Shown piece by piece: positions 7,568 to 16,835 of a DNA stretch of 64,000 nt; position 1 is the first letter of the stretch, and each line of letters begins with the position of its first letter. The notes below the pieces were generated by a model. The model was not told where the DNA came from. It saw nothing but the letters and a program-made list of their open reading frames with translations, and made no database searches. The stretch is from Aerococcaceae bacterium DSM 111020 (GTDB taxonomy: Bacteria; Bacillota; Bacilli; Lactobacillales; Aerococcaceae). The DNA lies in NCBI GenBank assembly GCA_015863185.1, contig JACBXP010000011.1, forward strand, positions 1 through 64,000. The letters run 5' to 3'. The translations under genes were made by a program, and so were the position numbers.

Positions 7568-8332
7568 TTATTCAACGGTATCGTTATCCGTTGACTCTCC
7601 TGGTTCCGTTGTAGGTTGTTCTGGCTGAGCAGGTTCTTCATAATTTGAAGCAGGGTTAGTGTTACCAGAATTTTGCCAATCACTTGGAACAGTAGGTTGA
7701 GGGATATAAGTATCAGAACTTATTTCTATATTTTCTTCAGGATCTTCAGTGGTAGAAGATTCTAATTCTTCAATTGATTCCGAATCTACCTGATAATCAA
7801 AGTCATATTGAATGAAATCTTCGACACGTGTTGATTTTGCAATTAAGATAGGCTCATCGTCTTCATTTCTAAATTCGAAAGATATGGCATCATTGTCATT
7901 ATCAAGATTGCTAGCAAGTTCTTTAACATTCTCGAAAATAGTACGAATGATATCCCGTTCTCCAGGTGATGCTGTTCCATTATGGATACGGTAAACGCTA
8001 TCTAATAATGACTGTTGATAATCTTCGTCTATAGGCATGACTTTATACTCTTTATGAGGTTCAGGAATCGCTTCAGTTGTTTCATCATCCATGACGGTAA
8101 TTTCAATCAGCTCCAGGTCTAATTCTTCTTGGAACATTTCTTCAATAGCATGCACTATTTCATCCTCTTCTTCAGAAGATGATTCTACAGAATCCGATGA
8201 CTCATTATTCTTGTTGGTTTCAGTAGAACTGCTACTTTCTTCCTGATTTGTATTGACATCAATAGTCGGTCTTTCATCTTTACAACCTGATAATACGAAC
8301 AATCCAACTAAGATAAGTAAAAATTTTTTCAT
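7568..8332 (-). CDS. putative lipoprotein of unknown function
   Basis: 254 residues. The start is set at ATG 8332, preceded by GAGGAG 8 bases away. The N-terminus MKKFLLILVGLFVLSGC is a lipoprotein signal with lipobox LSGC, so Cys17 would be lipidated outside the membrane. A Ser/Glu/Asn-rich linker follows (about 25-55), then a conserved-looking globular part to about 180 and a Pro/Glu/Thr-rich acidic tail. I do not recognise the domain. It is monocistronic and convergent with the SRP RNA gene. Its upstream region ends at the left border of the IS block (8454). Confidence 0.7.
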   Translation of the reverse strand: MKKFLLILVGLFVLSGCKDERPTIDVNTNQEESSSSTETNKNNESSDSVESSSEEEDEIVHAIEEMFQEELDLELIEITVMDDETTEAIPEPHKEYKVMPIDEDYQQSLLDSVYRIHNGTASPGERDIIRTIFENVKELASNLDNDNDAISFEFRNEDDEPILIAKSTRVEDFIQYDFDYQVDSESIEELESSTTEDPEENIEISSDTYIPQPTVPSDWQNSGNTNPASNYEEPAQPEQPTTEPGESTDNDTVE

Positions 8333-8453
8333 AATAGACTCCTCAATATAAATATTGTAAAAACTGACTCTTGACCTTAAAGTCACTCAACTTATTATAT
8401 CAAAATTTTACTATAAGTGAAACAAGATTCATTTATTCAGTGATATAAAAGAT

Positions 8454-10122
8454 CCTGAATAATTCATAGTTTTACTAATATTGTTTTTAAACATTGATTT
8501 AATAGTATTTAAAGCAACTTACTTCATCACCCATTAGGTGATGGAAAAAGAACCACTTTCTGATATGGTTAATTCACTACAAACAACCACAGAAAGGGGT
8601 TCTCTCAATGGTTACTTTACAAGAAAATGCAGTGAAATTCAACAATAACTTAATCGATTCTCATGATGGTGGTCGTTTATCAAGTGATTCTGGTTTGATT
8701 TTAATCGATGAATTAATGGATGCTTTCCAATTTACTCAGCTCTCTAAAAAGATTGTTCGATTTAACGACAGTCGAAAATATTGGACGCATACGAATCATA
8801 AGCTTTTAAAACAGTTAGTACTGCAAATTGTAGCCGGTTATAACACCGACTCTGCTGCAAATATTCTACAGCATGATCCGGTATTACAGACGTTATCAAC
8901 TGATGAGCCGTTGGCTTCTCAATCATCCATTTCTCGATTCTATGATCGTGTAGTGGTCGAAACAATTCTGACGCTCCAAGTACTCAACCAGGATTTAATT
9001 GACAAAGCCCGTTTGGTTCGTAACGATACAAACATGATTATCGATTTAGACTCTACCCATTCGGATACCTTCAGTCATCAAGAACAAACTGCTTACAACG
9101 CCCATTATGGAACGAATGGCTACATCCTTTAGTGGCATTTGACGGCTTGACTGGCGACTTTTTAAAAGCCAAGCTTCGATCAGGAAATCAATACACTTCC
9201 AACGGGGTCAAAGAATTTCTTGAACCGTTATTGGAACATTATAACCAACCGATTCCAACCACTGATATTCTCGTTCGTGGAGACAGTGGTTTCGCGACAC
9301 CGGATGTTTATGATTTATGCGACTTATACGAAAATCAGTATGTCATTCGGCTAAAGGCCAATAGGAATTTATATCGTTTAGCGGAAGAGTTTGTGTTCTA
9401 TGATAACCATCGTCCTTGGGATGAAAAAGAAGTCTATTATCATTCGGTTTCCTACCAAGCAGCTTCATGGTTCAAACCGCGTCGAGTGTGTATTCGTTCA
9501 ACTCGAGAAGTAGGCGAACTCCTTTTTAAGCATTCCTTTATAGTCACGAATTTCTCAGAAAACATCTCAGCTAAAAGAGTATTTGAAACCTACAATAAAC
9601 GCGGTAGCATGGAAAACTACATTAAAGAAGCCAAAAACAGCTTCTACTTTGATAAAACAGATAGTCCCAGATTCATTGAAAACGAGGCCCGCATGATGAT
9701 TAGCCTGTTGGCGTACAATCTGGTTAACTTCTTACGCACCTTGTGTTTTAAGCCAAAATCGAAAGGACTCCAAGTGGACACAATCCGTTTCCGTCTATTC
9801 AAAGTGGCTGGAAAACTAGTCAGCACTGCAAGACAAATGTATTTAAAACTATCGATTTCTCATGTTTATCAGCAAGAGTTTTATGCCGTATTCAGGAAAA
9901 TCCAAAGGATTCGGCAGTACATTTAAAGAACCTGATTTTTAAAAAGTTTAAATGGTCTAGGGAGAAGTGCGCCTAAAATTTGAGTTCAAAAAGTGAAAAG
10001 TCTCAAAAAAATTAAGTAGACCGAAAAAAATAAATAATTAGGATAGAAAATGGAAAACGATAAAGAAAATATAACAACATTGATAAAACAGCCTCTGAAA
10101 TTAGAGGTATGAATTATTCAGG
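8454..10122 (+). mobile_element. IS1380-family insertion sequence, copy 1 (defective)
   Basis: 1669 bp with terminal inverted repeats CCTGAATAATTCATAG (left) and TATGAATTATTCAGG (right). A small inverted repeat (CATCACC/GGTGATG, about 8525-8543) precedes the transposase, and about 195 bp of non-coding sequence follows it. The transposase is frameshifted, so the copy depends on the others for movement. Confidence 0.88.
8608..9926 (+). pseudogene. IS1380-family transposase, frameshifted
   Basis: The reading frame breaks near 9125: GGCTACATCC is found where the intact copies have GGCTACCA(T/C)CC, a loss of one C. Residues 1-172 are read from 8608; the rest is open from 9132 to 9926. Restoring one base gives 439 residues, the length of the other copies. 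The DDE catalytic residues are still encoded (DLDST, RGDSGFA, NYIKEAK). An internal ATG at 9132 is not preceded by a ribosome binding site. Confidence 0.9.
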
Positions 10123-10192
10123 TTGTATCCTAGTTTCCGTTTAAATATTCTAGTACGATTTTCAATTTAAATTGATATGAATATTTCGACAT

Positions 10193-10242
10193 AAAAATAG
10201 CTCCCTAAAAATTAGAGTAATTAATCTAACTTTTAGGGGGCA
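10193..10242 (-). terminator. terminator of the YheO-type regulator gene
   Basis: Long inverted repeat (GCTCCCTAAAAATTAGA at 10200 with its complement ending near 10241). On the minus strand it is followed by CTATTTTT, so it ends the minus-strand regulator gene just after its stop. Confidence 0.75.
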
Positions 10243-10272
10243 CATCAGTTGAAAGTGTAGGTAAGTGTTTTT

Positions 10273-10941
10273 TTAGTTAGATTCAGATCCTTTAATTTCT
10301 TGTAAGTAGCGATAGACACTGGGTTCTGTCACTTTAAGTAAATTAGCAACTTTTACAATCGCTCCTTTTAATTGAAAAATTCCTTTTTGCTCAAGAGTTC
10401 TAACTATTTCTAGACGAGTATCTTTAGTTAGGGTCACCCTAGGGTCAAGTAATACAGGATCAATTACTTCTTGTATAATTTCCTCGATATCAGCAGACAA
10501 GATTTCAACTTCATGATTTCCTGTGTGTTCTTCTCCTTCGTTAAGGAAGTGATCGATATCAATATTGATTAGTGATAATAAATCTTTTGCAATATTTTTA
10601 TGTTTCGAGAAATCAGAGTTAATACAGAGTAATCCTAATAAGTTATCATCATCATCTTTAATATAAAAAGTAGACCCTTGTATAACTTTGTCATCTTTCA
10701 CGACAACCTTGTAGTTTAAGATACTATCATTTACTTTATAATCTTCCTGCTTTATTTTTTCTAAAGCTAAGTTTGTAAGCGGAGCCCCTTCCGAACGATT
10801 ACTAATGTGACTATTTACTATTTCACCGATATATGAATAATCTTCTTCAAGGACGTGAAGAACTATTTCATGATTCTCACCTAATGCTTGTCCTAAGAAT
10901 CGAACTAATCTTTGATAATTTTTAATCCAGTTTTTTGACAT
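10273..10941 (-). CDS. YheO/DauR-family transcriptional regulator (PAS-like + HTH)
   Basis: 222 residues: an N-terminal YheO-like PAS domain (about 1-125, ligand sensing) and a C-terminal helix-turn-helix (about 172-217, GAIVKVANLLKVTEPSVYRY) of the HTH_22 type. A known relative, DauR, controls D-arginine catabolism in Pseudomonas, and the family is often found beside amino-acid catabolic genes. Here it faces away from ridA-permease-dsdA, so it is the likely regulator of D-serine use. IS copy 2 lies only 33 bases upstream of the start codon, inside what was probably the shared divergent promoter. The effector is an inference. Confidence 0.8.
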   Translation of the reverse strand: MSKNWIKNYQRLVRFLGQALGENHEIVLHVLEEDYSYIGEIVNSHISNRSEGAPLTNLALEKIKQEDYKVNDSILNYKVVVKDDKVIQGSTFYIKDDDDNLLGLLCINSDFSKHKNIAKDLLSLINIDIDHFLNEGEEHTGNHEVEILSADIEEIIQEVIDPVLLDPRVTLTKDTRLEIVRTLEQKGIFQLKGAIVKVANLLKVTEPSVYRYLQEIKGSESN

Positions 10942-10974
10942 AAAACATCATCCTCTTAATCTTTTTATTAATAT

Positions 10975-12647
10975 CCTGAATAATTCATAGTTCTTCTAAA
11001 AATCTTTGTCAACGTTGACTTTATCGCTTTTATATTTATTTGCTTCATCACCCATTAGGTGATGAAAAAAGAACCCCTTTCTGATATGGTTACTTCACTA
11101 CAAACAACCACAGAAAGAGGCTCTCTCAATGGTTACTTTACAAGAAAATACCATAAAATTCAACAATAGTTTAATCGTTTCTCATGATGGTGGTCAGTTA
11201 TCCAGTGATTCTGGTTTAACCCTCATGGATGAGTTGATGGATGCTTTCCATTTTACTCAGCTCTCTGAAGAAATAATTACTTTTAATGATGATCGAAAAT
11301 ACTGTACACATACGAATCCTAAAATCCTAAAACAGCTCATTCTTCAACTAAATGCAGGTTATAAAGCAGACACCTCTGCAGATATTTTACAGTATGATCC
11401 CGTTCTATTAACGTTCGCCTCAGACGAGCCTTTGGCTTCACAACCGACGATCTCTCGATTCTGTGATCGGATATCTGAAGAGACAATTGAAGATTTACAG
11501 AAACTCAATGAAGTTTTAATTGATCAAGCCCGTTTAGTTCGCAACGATACAAATCTGATCATTGATTTAGACTCAACGCATTCAGATACCTTCGGTAACC
11601 AAGAGCTATCCGATTATAATGTCCACTATGGAACAACGGGTTATCATCCTATAGCCGCATTTGATGGCTTAACGGGTGATTTCTTAAAAGCTAAGCTTCG
11701 TTCAGGCGATCAATATACTTCGAGTGGCGTTAAAGAATTTCTTGAACCGTTGTTAGATCACTATAACCAAGCGGTTCCAACGACTGATATTTTAGTTCGT
11801 GGCGATAGTGGCTTCGCCACTCCTGATATTTATGAATTGTGTGAGAAGTCTAATAATCAGTATGTCATTCGTTTGAAAAGCAATCGAAATTTAGCTCGTT
11901 TAGCCGAAGAATTTTTATTTTATAACGATAACCATCCTTGGGAAGAAAAAGAAGTTTATTTTCATTCTGTTTCATACCAAGCCGCTTCTTGGTCTAAACC
12001 GCGTCGAGTGTGTATTCGTTCAACTCGAGAAGCAGGTGAATTACTTTTCAGTCACGCTTTTATTGTCACAAGTTTTTCAGAAAGTATCTCCGAAAAAAGA
12101 GTATTTGAAACGTACAAGAAACGCGGCACAATGGAGAACTATATTAAAGAAGCAAAAAATAGCTTCTTCTTTGATAAAACAGATAGTCCACATTTCATTG
12201 AGAATTACGCTCGTATGATGGTAAGTGTTCTAGCGTATAATCTTTTCAACTTCCTAAAGACTTGTTGTTTTGATAAAAAGTGGCGAGGACTCCAAGTGAA
12301 TACCATTCGATTTCGATTATTTAAAGTCGCTGGTAAATTAGTACGAACCGCCAGACAAATGTATTTAAAGTTGTCTAGCTCTCATGTTTATCAAGAAGAG
12401 TTCTATAATATCTTTAGGCGAATCCGACGGATTCGACAATATATTTAACAACTTCTAATTTTTTGAAAAGTTATGCGTACCTAGGGAGAAGTGTGCGCAA
12501 AATTAGGAATCATAAAGTAAAAAGTCATATTTGAAATAACTAGATTGTAAAAATTGAACGAATTAAGTTACAAAGTTAAAAAAATACTCAACACACAGAT
12601 TAATTTTGTAAAATAGCCTCTTAAATTAGAGGTATGAATTATTCAGG
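10975..12647 (+). mobile_element. IS1380-family insertion sequence, copy 2 (intact)
   Basis: 1673 bp with ends CCTGAATAATTCATAG (10975-10990) and TATGAATTATTCAGG (ending 12647). The flanks are TAATAT on both sides (10969-10974 and 12648-12653), a likely target duplication, though 6 bp is longer than the 4-5 usually given for the family and the site is AT-rich. It carries an intact transposase in the same direction as copies 1 and 3. Confidence 0.88.
11129..12448 (+). CDS. IS1380-family transposase (copy 2)
   Basis: 439 residues, full length. RNase-H-like DDE transposase: first Asp in DLDST (D148), second in VRGDSGFATP (D226), catalytic Glu in the KRGTMENYIKEAK region (about 336-341). AGAAAGAGG precedes the ATG. 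The same N-terminal signature (FNN..I.SHDGG.LSSDSGL) occurs in all three copies. It appears active and could move copy 1, copy 3 or the whole block. Confidence 0.95.
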   Translation: MVTLQENTIKFNNSLIVSHDGGQLSSDSGLTLMDELMDAFHFTQLSEEIITFNDDRKYCTHTNPKILKQLILQLNAGYKADTSADILQYDPVLLTFASDEPLASQPTISRFCDRISEETIEDLQKLNEVLIDQARLVRNDTNLIIDLDSTHSDTFGNQELSDYNVHYGTTGYHPIAAFDGLTGDFLKAKLRSGDQYTSSGVKEFLEPLLDHYNQAVPTTDILVRGDSGFATPDIYELCEKSNNQYVIRLKSNRNLARLAEEFLFYNDNHPWEEKEVYFHSVSYQAASWSKPRRVCIRSTREAGELLFSHAFIVTSFSESISEKRVFETYKKRGTMENYIKEAKNSFFFDKTDSPHFIENYARMMVSVLAYNLFNFLKTCCFDKKWRGLQVNTIRFRLFKVAGKLVRTARQMYLKLSSSHVYQEEFYNIFRRIRRIRQYI

Positions 12648-12752
12648 TAATATAATAATTAATTATTATATGCTTGAGCCCTATTATACCACAAGTGTGA
12701 GACAAAATTATCAATAAAAAAAATAATTTTTTATCATAATGAGAAAAAGTTA

Positions 12753-12781
12753 TTGACGCGGTGGCTGAAAAGGGTTACAAT
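12753..12781 (+). promoter_or_regulatory. promoter of the ridA-permease-dsdA operon
   Basis: TTGACG (12753-12758), 17-base spacer, TACAAT (12776-12781). A leader of about 130 bases separates it from ridA. It lies between the right end of IS copy 2 and the operon. Confidence 0.7.
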
Positions 12782-12916
12782 AATCGTGTAATCAAATATA
12801 TCTAGTGTTTTATGCATAAACAGAGATAATTTTTGTTGGTTTTTATAATAACTTTTTATCAGCATGTTATTATATTTTAAACAAAATAAAAACTATTAAG
12901 GGAAGGAGGTTGTGAA

Positions 12917-13276
12917 TTGGTAGCAGAATTAAAAAGTGTAGGGCCTTATTCATTATATCGTTGGGCAGGTGATTTACTGTTTATCTCAGGACAATTACCT
13001 ATTAATCCTCATACAGGATTACTTGAAGAAAAATTTATGGATCAGTGTGCCCGATCATTATCAAATATTCAAACAATTCTAGAAGGTGAAGGTTTGACCT
13101 TGAATGACATTGTTAAGTTAACTGTTGTGGTAGATGATTTAGAAGATTTTAATGAAGTGAATGAGGTTTTTGAAGAAGTTTTTGATCAACCATATCCAAG
13201 TCGTTCAACATTTGAAGCAGCAAGATTACCAAAAGATGCTTTAATAGAAATTGAAGCAATTGCAATAAAATCATAA
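12917..13276 (+). CDS. ridA: RidA family 2-iminobutanoate/2-iminopropanoate deaminase
   Basis: 119 residues. RidA hydrolyses the reactive imines (2-aminoacrylate and its tautomer) released by PLP-dependent serine/threonine dehydratases, giving pyruvate and ammonia. Conserved blocks: GPYS, LLFISGQLPINP, and the Arg-containing YPSRSTFEAARLPKDALIEIEAIA (R96 is the likely catalytic Arg). The TTG start is supported by a near-perfect AAGGAGGT 6 bases upstream. It is first in an operon with the permease and dsdA, and so probably protects PLP enzymes from the aminoacrylate that DsdA makes. Confidence 0.92.
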   Translation: MVAELKSVGPYSLYRWAGDLLFISGQLPINPHTGLLEEKFMDQCARSLSNIQTILEGEGLTLNDIVKLTVVVDDLEDFNEVNEVFEEVFDQPYPSRSTFEAARLPKDALIEIEAIAIKS

Positions 13277-13309
13277 ATCATAAAAATAAAAAATAGTGAG
13301 GAGAAAATA

Positions 13310-14341
13310 ATGGATGTTATTTTAGGAATAGTATTGTTATTTGCAGTGTTAGCATTCTTTACTATATTCAACTACAAAGCCCCTCAAGGATCTAAAGCTA
13401 TGGGTGCATTAGCTAGTGCAGCATGTGCCAGCTTCTTAGTAGAAGCATTTCACTCAGCATTTTTAGGGGACGTCGTTGGTATAGAATTTCTAGGCGAGGT
13501 TGGTGCAGCGAATGGAAGTGCTGGTGGTGTAGCCGCAGCAATTCTAGTGCCATTAGCATTAGGGGTTGCTCCGGTTTATGCAGTATTAGTAGGTCTTTCA
13601 GTAGCAGGTATGGGAATATTACCTGGGTTTATAGCTGGATATCTTATTTCCTTTGTTGTTCAATGGCTTGAGGAAAAAATTCCAGATGGATTGGACTTAA
13701 TTGTGATTATTTTGATAGCAGCACCATTATCTCGAATGATAGCCGTAGCCAGTTCTCCAATGGTTGATGCCACATTACTACAAATAGGAGAAATACTTGT
13801 TTCTACAGCAGATTCTAGTCCAGTGATTATGGGTGTAGTTTTAGGAGGAGTTATAACAGTAGTAGCTACAGCGCCATTAAGTTCAATGGCTCTGACAGCA
13901 ATGTTAGGATTAACAGGGACACCAATGGCAATCGGTGCATTAGCAGTCTTTGGCTCATCATTTATGAACTACGTATTGTTTAGTAAGATGAAATTTGGTG
14001 ACAAAAAAGATACAATCTCAGTTGCGATTGAACCTTTAACTCAAGCGGACATTATATCAGCCAATCCAATACCAGTTTACGTAACGAACTTTATCGGTGG
14101 AGCGTCAAGTGGTTTAATTATCTCATTAATGGGGTTAGTTAACAATACACCTGGAACAGCCACACCAATAGCAGGGTTTGCAGTTATGTTTGCTTACAAT
14201 CCGCCTGGTCAAGTGTTAATTGCAGCAGCAGGAGCTATGCTAGTAAGTATTGCTGCCGGATATTTAGGTTCTTACATCTTTGCAGATTATGATATTGTGA
14301 CAGCTGATCAGGTACGTAACATAGGTTTGAAAAAAAATTAA
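13310..14341 (+). CDS. PTS_EIIC_2-type membrane transporter (putative D-serine permease)
   Basis: 343-residue, very hydrophobic integral membrane protein with about ten helices, rich in Gly and Ala, of the type annotated as PTS sugar transporter subunit IIC (PTS_EIIC_2). No EIIA or EIIB domain is present in it or near it, so phosphoryl-coupled transport is not supported. Between ridA and dsdA, the simplest reading is import of D-serine or a related D-amino acid. That substrate is inference from context only. GTGAGGAG-type binding site; 33 bases after ridA. Confidence 0.75.
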   Translation: MDVILGIVLLFAVLAFFTIFNYKAPQGSKAMGALASAACASFLVEAFHSAFLGDVVGIEFLGEVGAANGSAGGVAAAILVPLALGVAPVYAVLVGLSVAGMGILPGFIAGYLISFVVQWLEEKIPDGLDLIVIILIAAPLSRMIAVASSPMVDATLLQIGEILVSTADSSPVIMGVVLGGVITVVATAPLSSMALTAMLGLTGTPMAIGALAVFGSSFMNYVLFSKMKFGDKKDTISVAIEPLTQADIISANPIPVYVTNFIGGASSGLIISLMGLVNNTPGTATPIAGFAVMFAYNPPGQVLIAAAGAMLVSIAAGYLGSYIFADYDIVTADQVRNIGLKKN

Positions 14342-14371
14342 ACTTTGGATGACGTAAAAATAAAGTGGAGG

Positions 14372-14501
14372 ATGTTTAATATTAGATATTAAAAAAATCA
14401 GAGGAAACAAAGAATTTTATGTGAAGAACTTATCAGATCGAGGGGTTGACGAAGTGTCAATCACCAGTCTAATCGAATTAGACCATATATGGACAACTTA
14501 G
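14372..14501 (+). pseudogene. possible remnant of a small gene between the permease and dsdA
   Basis: GTGGAGG is followed by ATG 14372, which reads only six codons. One base later, a 39-codon frame (14382-14501) runs open with protein-like composition (…GNKEFYVKNLSDRGVDEVS…) and stops before dsdA. A single missing base would join the two. I do not recognise the product; it may be the start of a gene lost from the operon. Confidence 0.3.
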
Positions 14502-14536
14502 AATATATCAAATAAAAAAAGAGGAGCTTTAAATTG

Positions 14537-15883
14537 ATGAATACAGATGTAAAAGCAACAAAAATTAACTTTGAAAATGCGGTAATTAAAGACCTAATGG
14601 ATTTTAAGAATGTGTTTTGGATTAATGAAGACAAGCCAAGTTTTGAAGTTGCAGATAAAACAGCAATGTTTTCACATGCAGATGTTAAAGATGCAGAAGA
14701 TCGCTTAGCACGTTTTGCACCATTCATAGAAAAAGCTTTCCCGGAAACAGAAAGTACAAATGGAATTATTGAATCACCAATCTCTGATATTTCAGATTTC
14801 AAAAAAGAGTTAGAAGATCACTATAATGTAACAATCGATGGATCGTTACTCTTGAAAAGAGATGATACATTACCAATAGCTGGAACAATTAAGGCTAGAG
14901 GGGCAATCTACGAAGTTTTGAAGTATGCTGAAACATTAGCATTACGAGAAGGTGTTTTAGAGAGTAAAGATGTAAACTATGAAATCTTTGCAAGTGATGA
15001 GTTTAAGCAATTTTTTGCAGAGTATAATATTACCGTGGGTACAACTGGAAACTTAGGAATTAGTGTTGGAATCATGGGTGCTAAACTTGGATTTGAAGTA
15101 GTTGTGCATATGTCCTTAGAGGCAAAGCAGTGGAAGAAAGACCTACTTAGATCTCATGGTGTAAATGTGATTGAGCATGATACAGACTTTACATTAGCAG
15201 TTGAAAATGGTCGAAAAGAATCAGAAGCAAATCCTAAATCTTATTTTGTTGATGACGAACACTCAACTGATTTGTTCTTAGGTTATACTGTTGCAGGAAG
15301 CCGTTTGAAAGAGCAGCTTGACAAAGAAGGTATTATTGTAGACGAAGATAACCCATTATTTCTCTACTTACCTTGTGGAATTGGCGGAAGCCCAGGCGGA
15401 ATTACTTTTGGCTTGAAGCATGCCTATGGTGATAATGTTCACTGTTTCTTTGCAGAGCCAGCACATATTCCATCAATGCTTTTAGGACTTGAAACAAAGA
15501 AATATGATGATGTTTCAGTTTATGACTTTGATATAGATGGCAAAACAAATATGGATGGACTAGCAGTTCCACGCACATCTGGCTTTGTCTCAAAATTAAT
15601 GAGTGATTTCTTTGATGGAGGATACACATTACAAGAGTCAGAAGCAAAACGTTTTTTAACTCGACTAATTGATATTGAAAGTATTCCGTTAGAACCAGCT
15701 GCAGTAGCGGGTCTACCTGGTCCAGCATACTTATTTAAGTCAAAAGAAGGACAAGCTTACTTGAAAGAAAATGGCTTAGCAGATAAAATGAAGAATGCAA
15801 CTCATATATCATGGGCAACTGGTGGAAGTATGGTTCCAGAAGAAGATATGCAAGAGTTTTACAATGAAGGTGCCGGTTTATAA
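14537..15883 (+). CDS. dsdA: D-serine ammonia-lyase (D-serine dehydratase)
   Basis: 448 residues from ATG 14537 (a TTG lies one codon before; GAGGAG upstream fits either). It is a fold-type II PLP enzyme that deaminates D-serine to pyruvate and ammonia. PLP lysine K119 sits in PIAGTIKARGAIYEV, an Asn/Gly turn in GTTGNLGISVG, and the phosphate-binding loop is in PCGIGGSPGGITFG. Length and motifs match DsdA rather than L-serine dehydratase. It ends the operon; a very strong terminator follows. RidA upstream fits its aminoacrylate by-product. Confidence 0.95.
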   Translation: MNTDVKATKINFENAVIKDLMDFKNVFWINEDKPSFEVADKTAMFSHADVKDAEDRLARFAPFIEKAFPETESTNGIIESPISDISDFKKELEDHYNVTIDGSLLLKRDDTLPIAGTIKARGAIYEVLKYAETLALREGVLESKDVNYEIFASDEFKQFFAEYNITVGTTGNLGISVGIMGAKLGFEVVVHMSLEAKQWKKDLLRSHGVNVIEHDTDFTLAVENGRKESEANPKSYFVDDEHSTDLFLGYTVAGSRLKEQLDKEGIIVDEDNPLFLYLPCGIGGSPGGITFGLKHAYGDNVHCFFAEPAHIPSMLLGLETKKYDDVSVYDFDIDGKTNMDGLAVPRTSGFVSKLMSDFFDGGYTLQESEAKRFLTRLIDIESIPLEPAAVAGLPGPAYLFKSKEGQAYLKENGLADKMKNATHISWATGGSMVPEEDMQEFYNEGAGL

Positions 15884-15936
15884 TTACAGGTAACGTGATT
15901 TTTAAGAAGAATTCTGTGAAAGTATATTAACAAAGA

Positions 15937-15995
15937 TCCCACCTTAGATGAGTAGTAAAATAATTATACTCATCTAAGGTGGGAGTTTTTGTTTT
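15937..15995 (+). terminator. strong terminator after dsdA
   Basis: 18-bp perfect stem (15937-15954 with 15967-15984), 12-base loop, followed by GTTTTTGTTTT. Confidence 0.92.
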
Positions 15996-16009
15996 AAAAA
16001 TTATTTAAA

Positions 16010-16794
16010 ATGATGATTGAGCTTAAGAGAAAGAGAAAAAACAAGAGAGAAAACAAGGTTTTATTAGTATTAGATTTTGTAAGTGTGGGAAAGGTTGCAT
16101 TATCCACGATGATCCCAATATTGAATATAATGGAGGCAGATGTCTCTTATTTACCGACCGCTGTAATATCTAATAATTTTGATTACGGTAAGGTAGTTGT
16201 AAAAGAACTAACAGATTTTATGAAAGATAATAAGAATACTTGGAAAGAATTAGATTTTCAGTTTGATACAATTACTACGGGGATTCTTATGAATCCTCAG
16301 CAGGTGGAGATTGTTAAAGAAATTATCAATTACCATGATAGAAAACCCTTCATCATTTCAGATCCGATAATGGGAGAGAACGGAGAAATCTACCCAGGAT
16401 TATCAAACGATTTAGTAGAAGCCTCAAGATTAATGGCTTTAGAAGCTGATCTAATAATCTCTAACCTCACGGAATTTTGTTTAATAGTTGGAAGAGACTA
16501 TCCATGTACAGATGAATTAAATCATACTCAACTAGTATCTTGGTTAGAGAAAGCTAAAGATAAGGGAGTTAAGTCTGCAATCATTACATCAGTAAAGATT
16601 GAGGATGAATATTATGTCTATGGCTATTCTGAAGAAGAATCTATTTTTCGAGTGAAAATTGATTATGTACCTGTAGAGGTAGGAGGTACCGGAGATATAT
16701 TTACTTCATTAATAACATGAATATTTACACACACGTTGTTTCAAGTACTAAAAGAGATACTGCAGATAAATTTGCGAATTATATGGAAAATTAA
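16010..16794 (+). pseudogene. pyridoxal/pyridoxamine kinase-like protein, decayed
   Basis: The readable frame (16010-16720, 236 residues) is a ribokinase-fold PdxK/PdxY-type kinase: LLVLDFVSVGKVAL near the N-terminus, SDPIMGENGEIYPGL for the phosphate site, and VGGTGDIFTSLI for the anion hole. It stops straight after GTGD, where family members continue for about 50 residues. The last 24 codons of another frame (ATG 16717 to TAA 16792-16794) look like the missing tail. No ribosome binding site is seen before ATG 16010, which lies just behind the dsdA terminator. A PLP-supplying kinase beside DsdA would make sense, but this copy is probably not functional. Confidence 0.6.
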
Positions 16795-16835
16795 GTATAT
16801 TTCGACAATAAAAGATAAAAAGAGGAAGTGGATAG

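Noticed and set aside
12755-12916. Riboswitch in the leader of the ridA operon
   Set aside because: The leader is AT-rich and short, and I could not find paired elements matching any riboswitch class that I know.
13310-14341. True phosphoenolpyruvate-dependent sugar PTS
   Set aside because: No EIIA, EIIB or Hpr-like domain is present in the gene or its neighbours, and the surrounding genes are for D-serine, not sugars.
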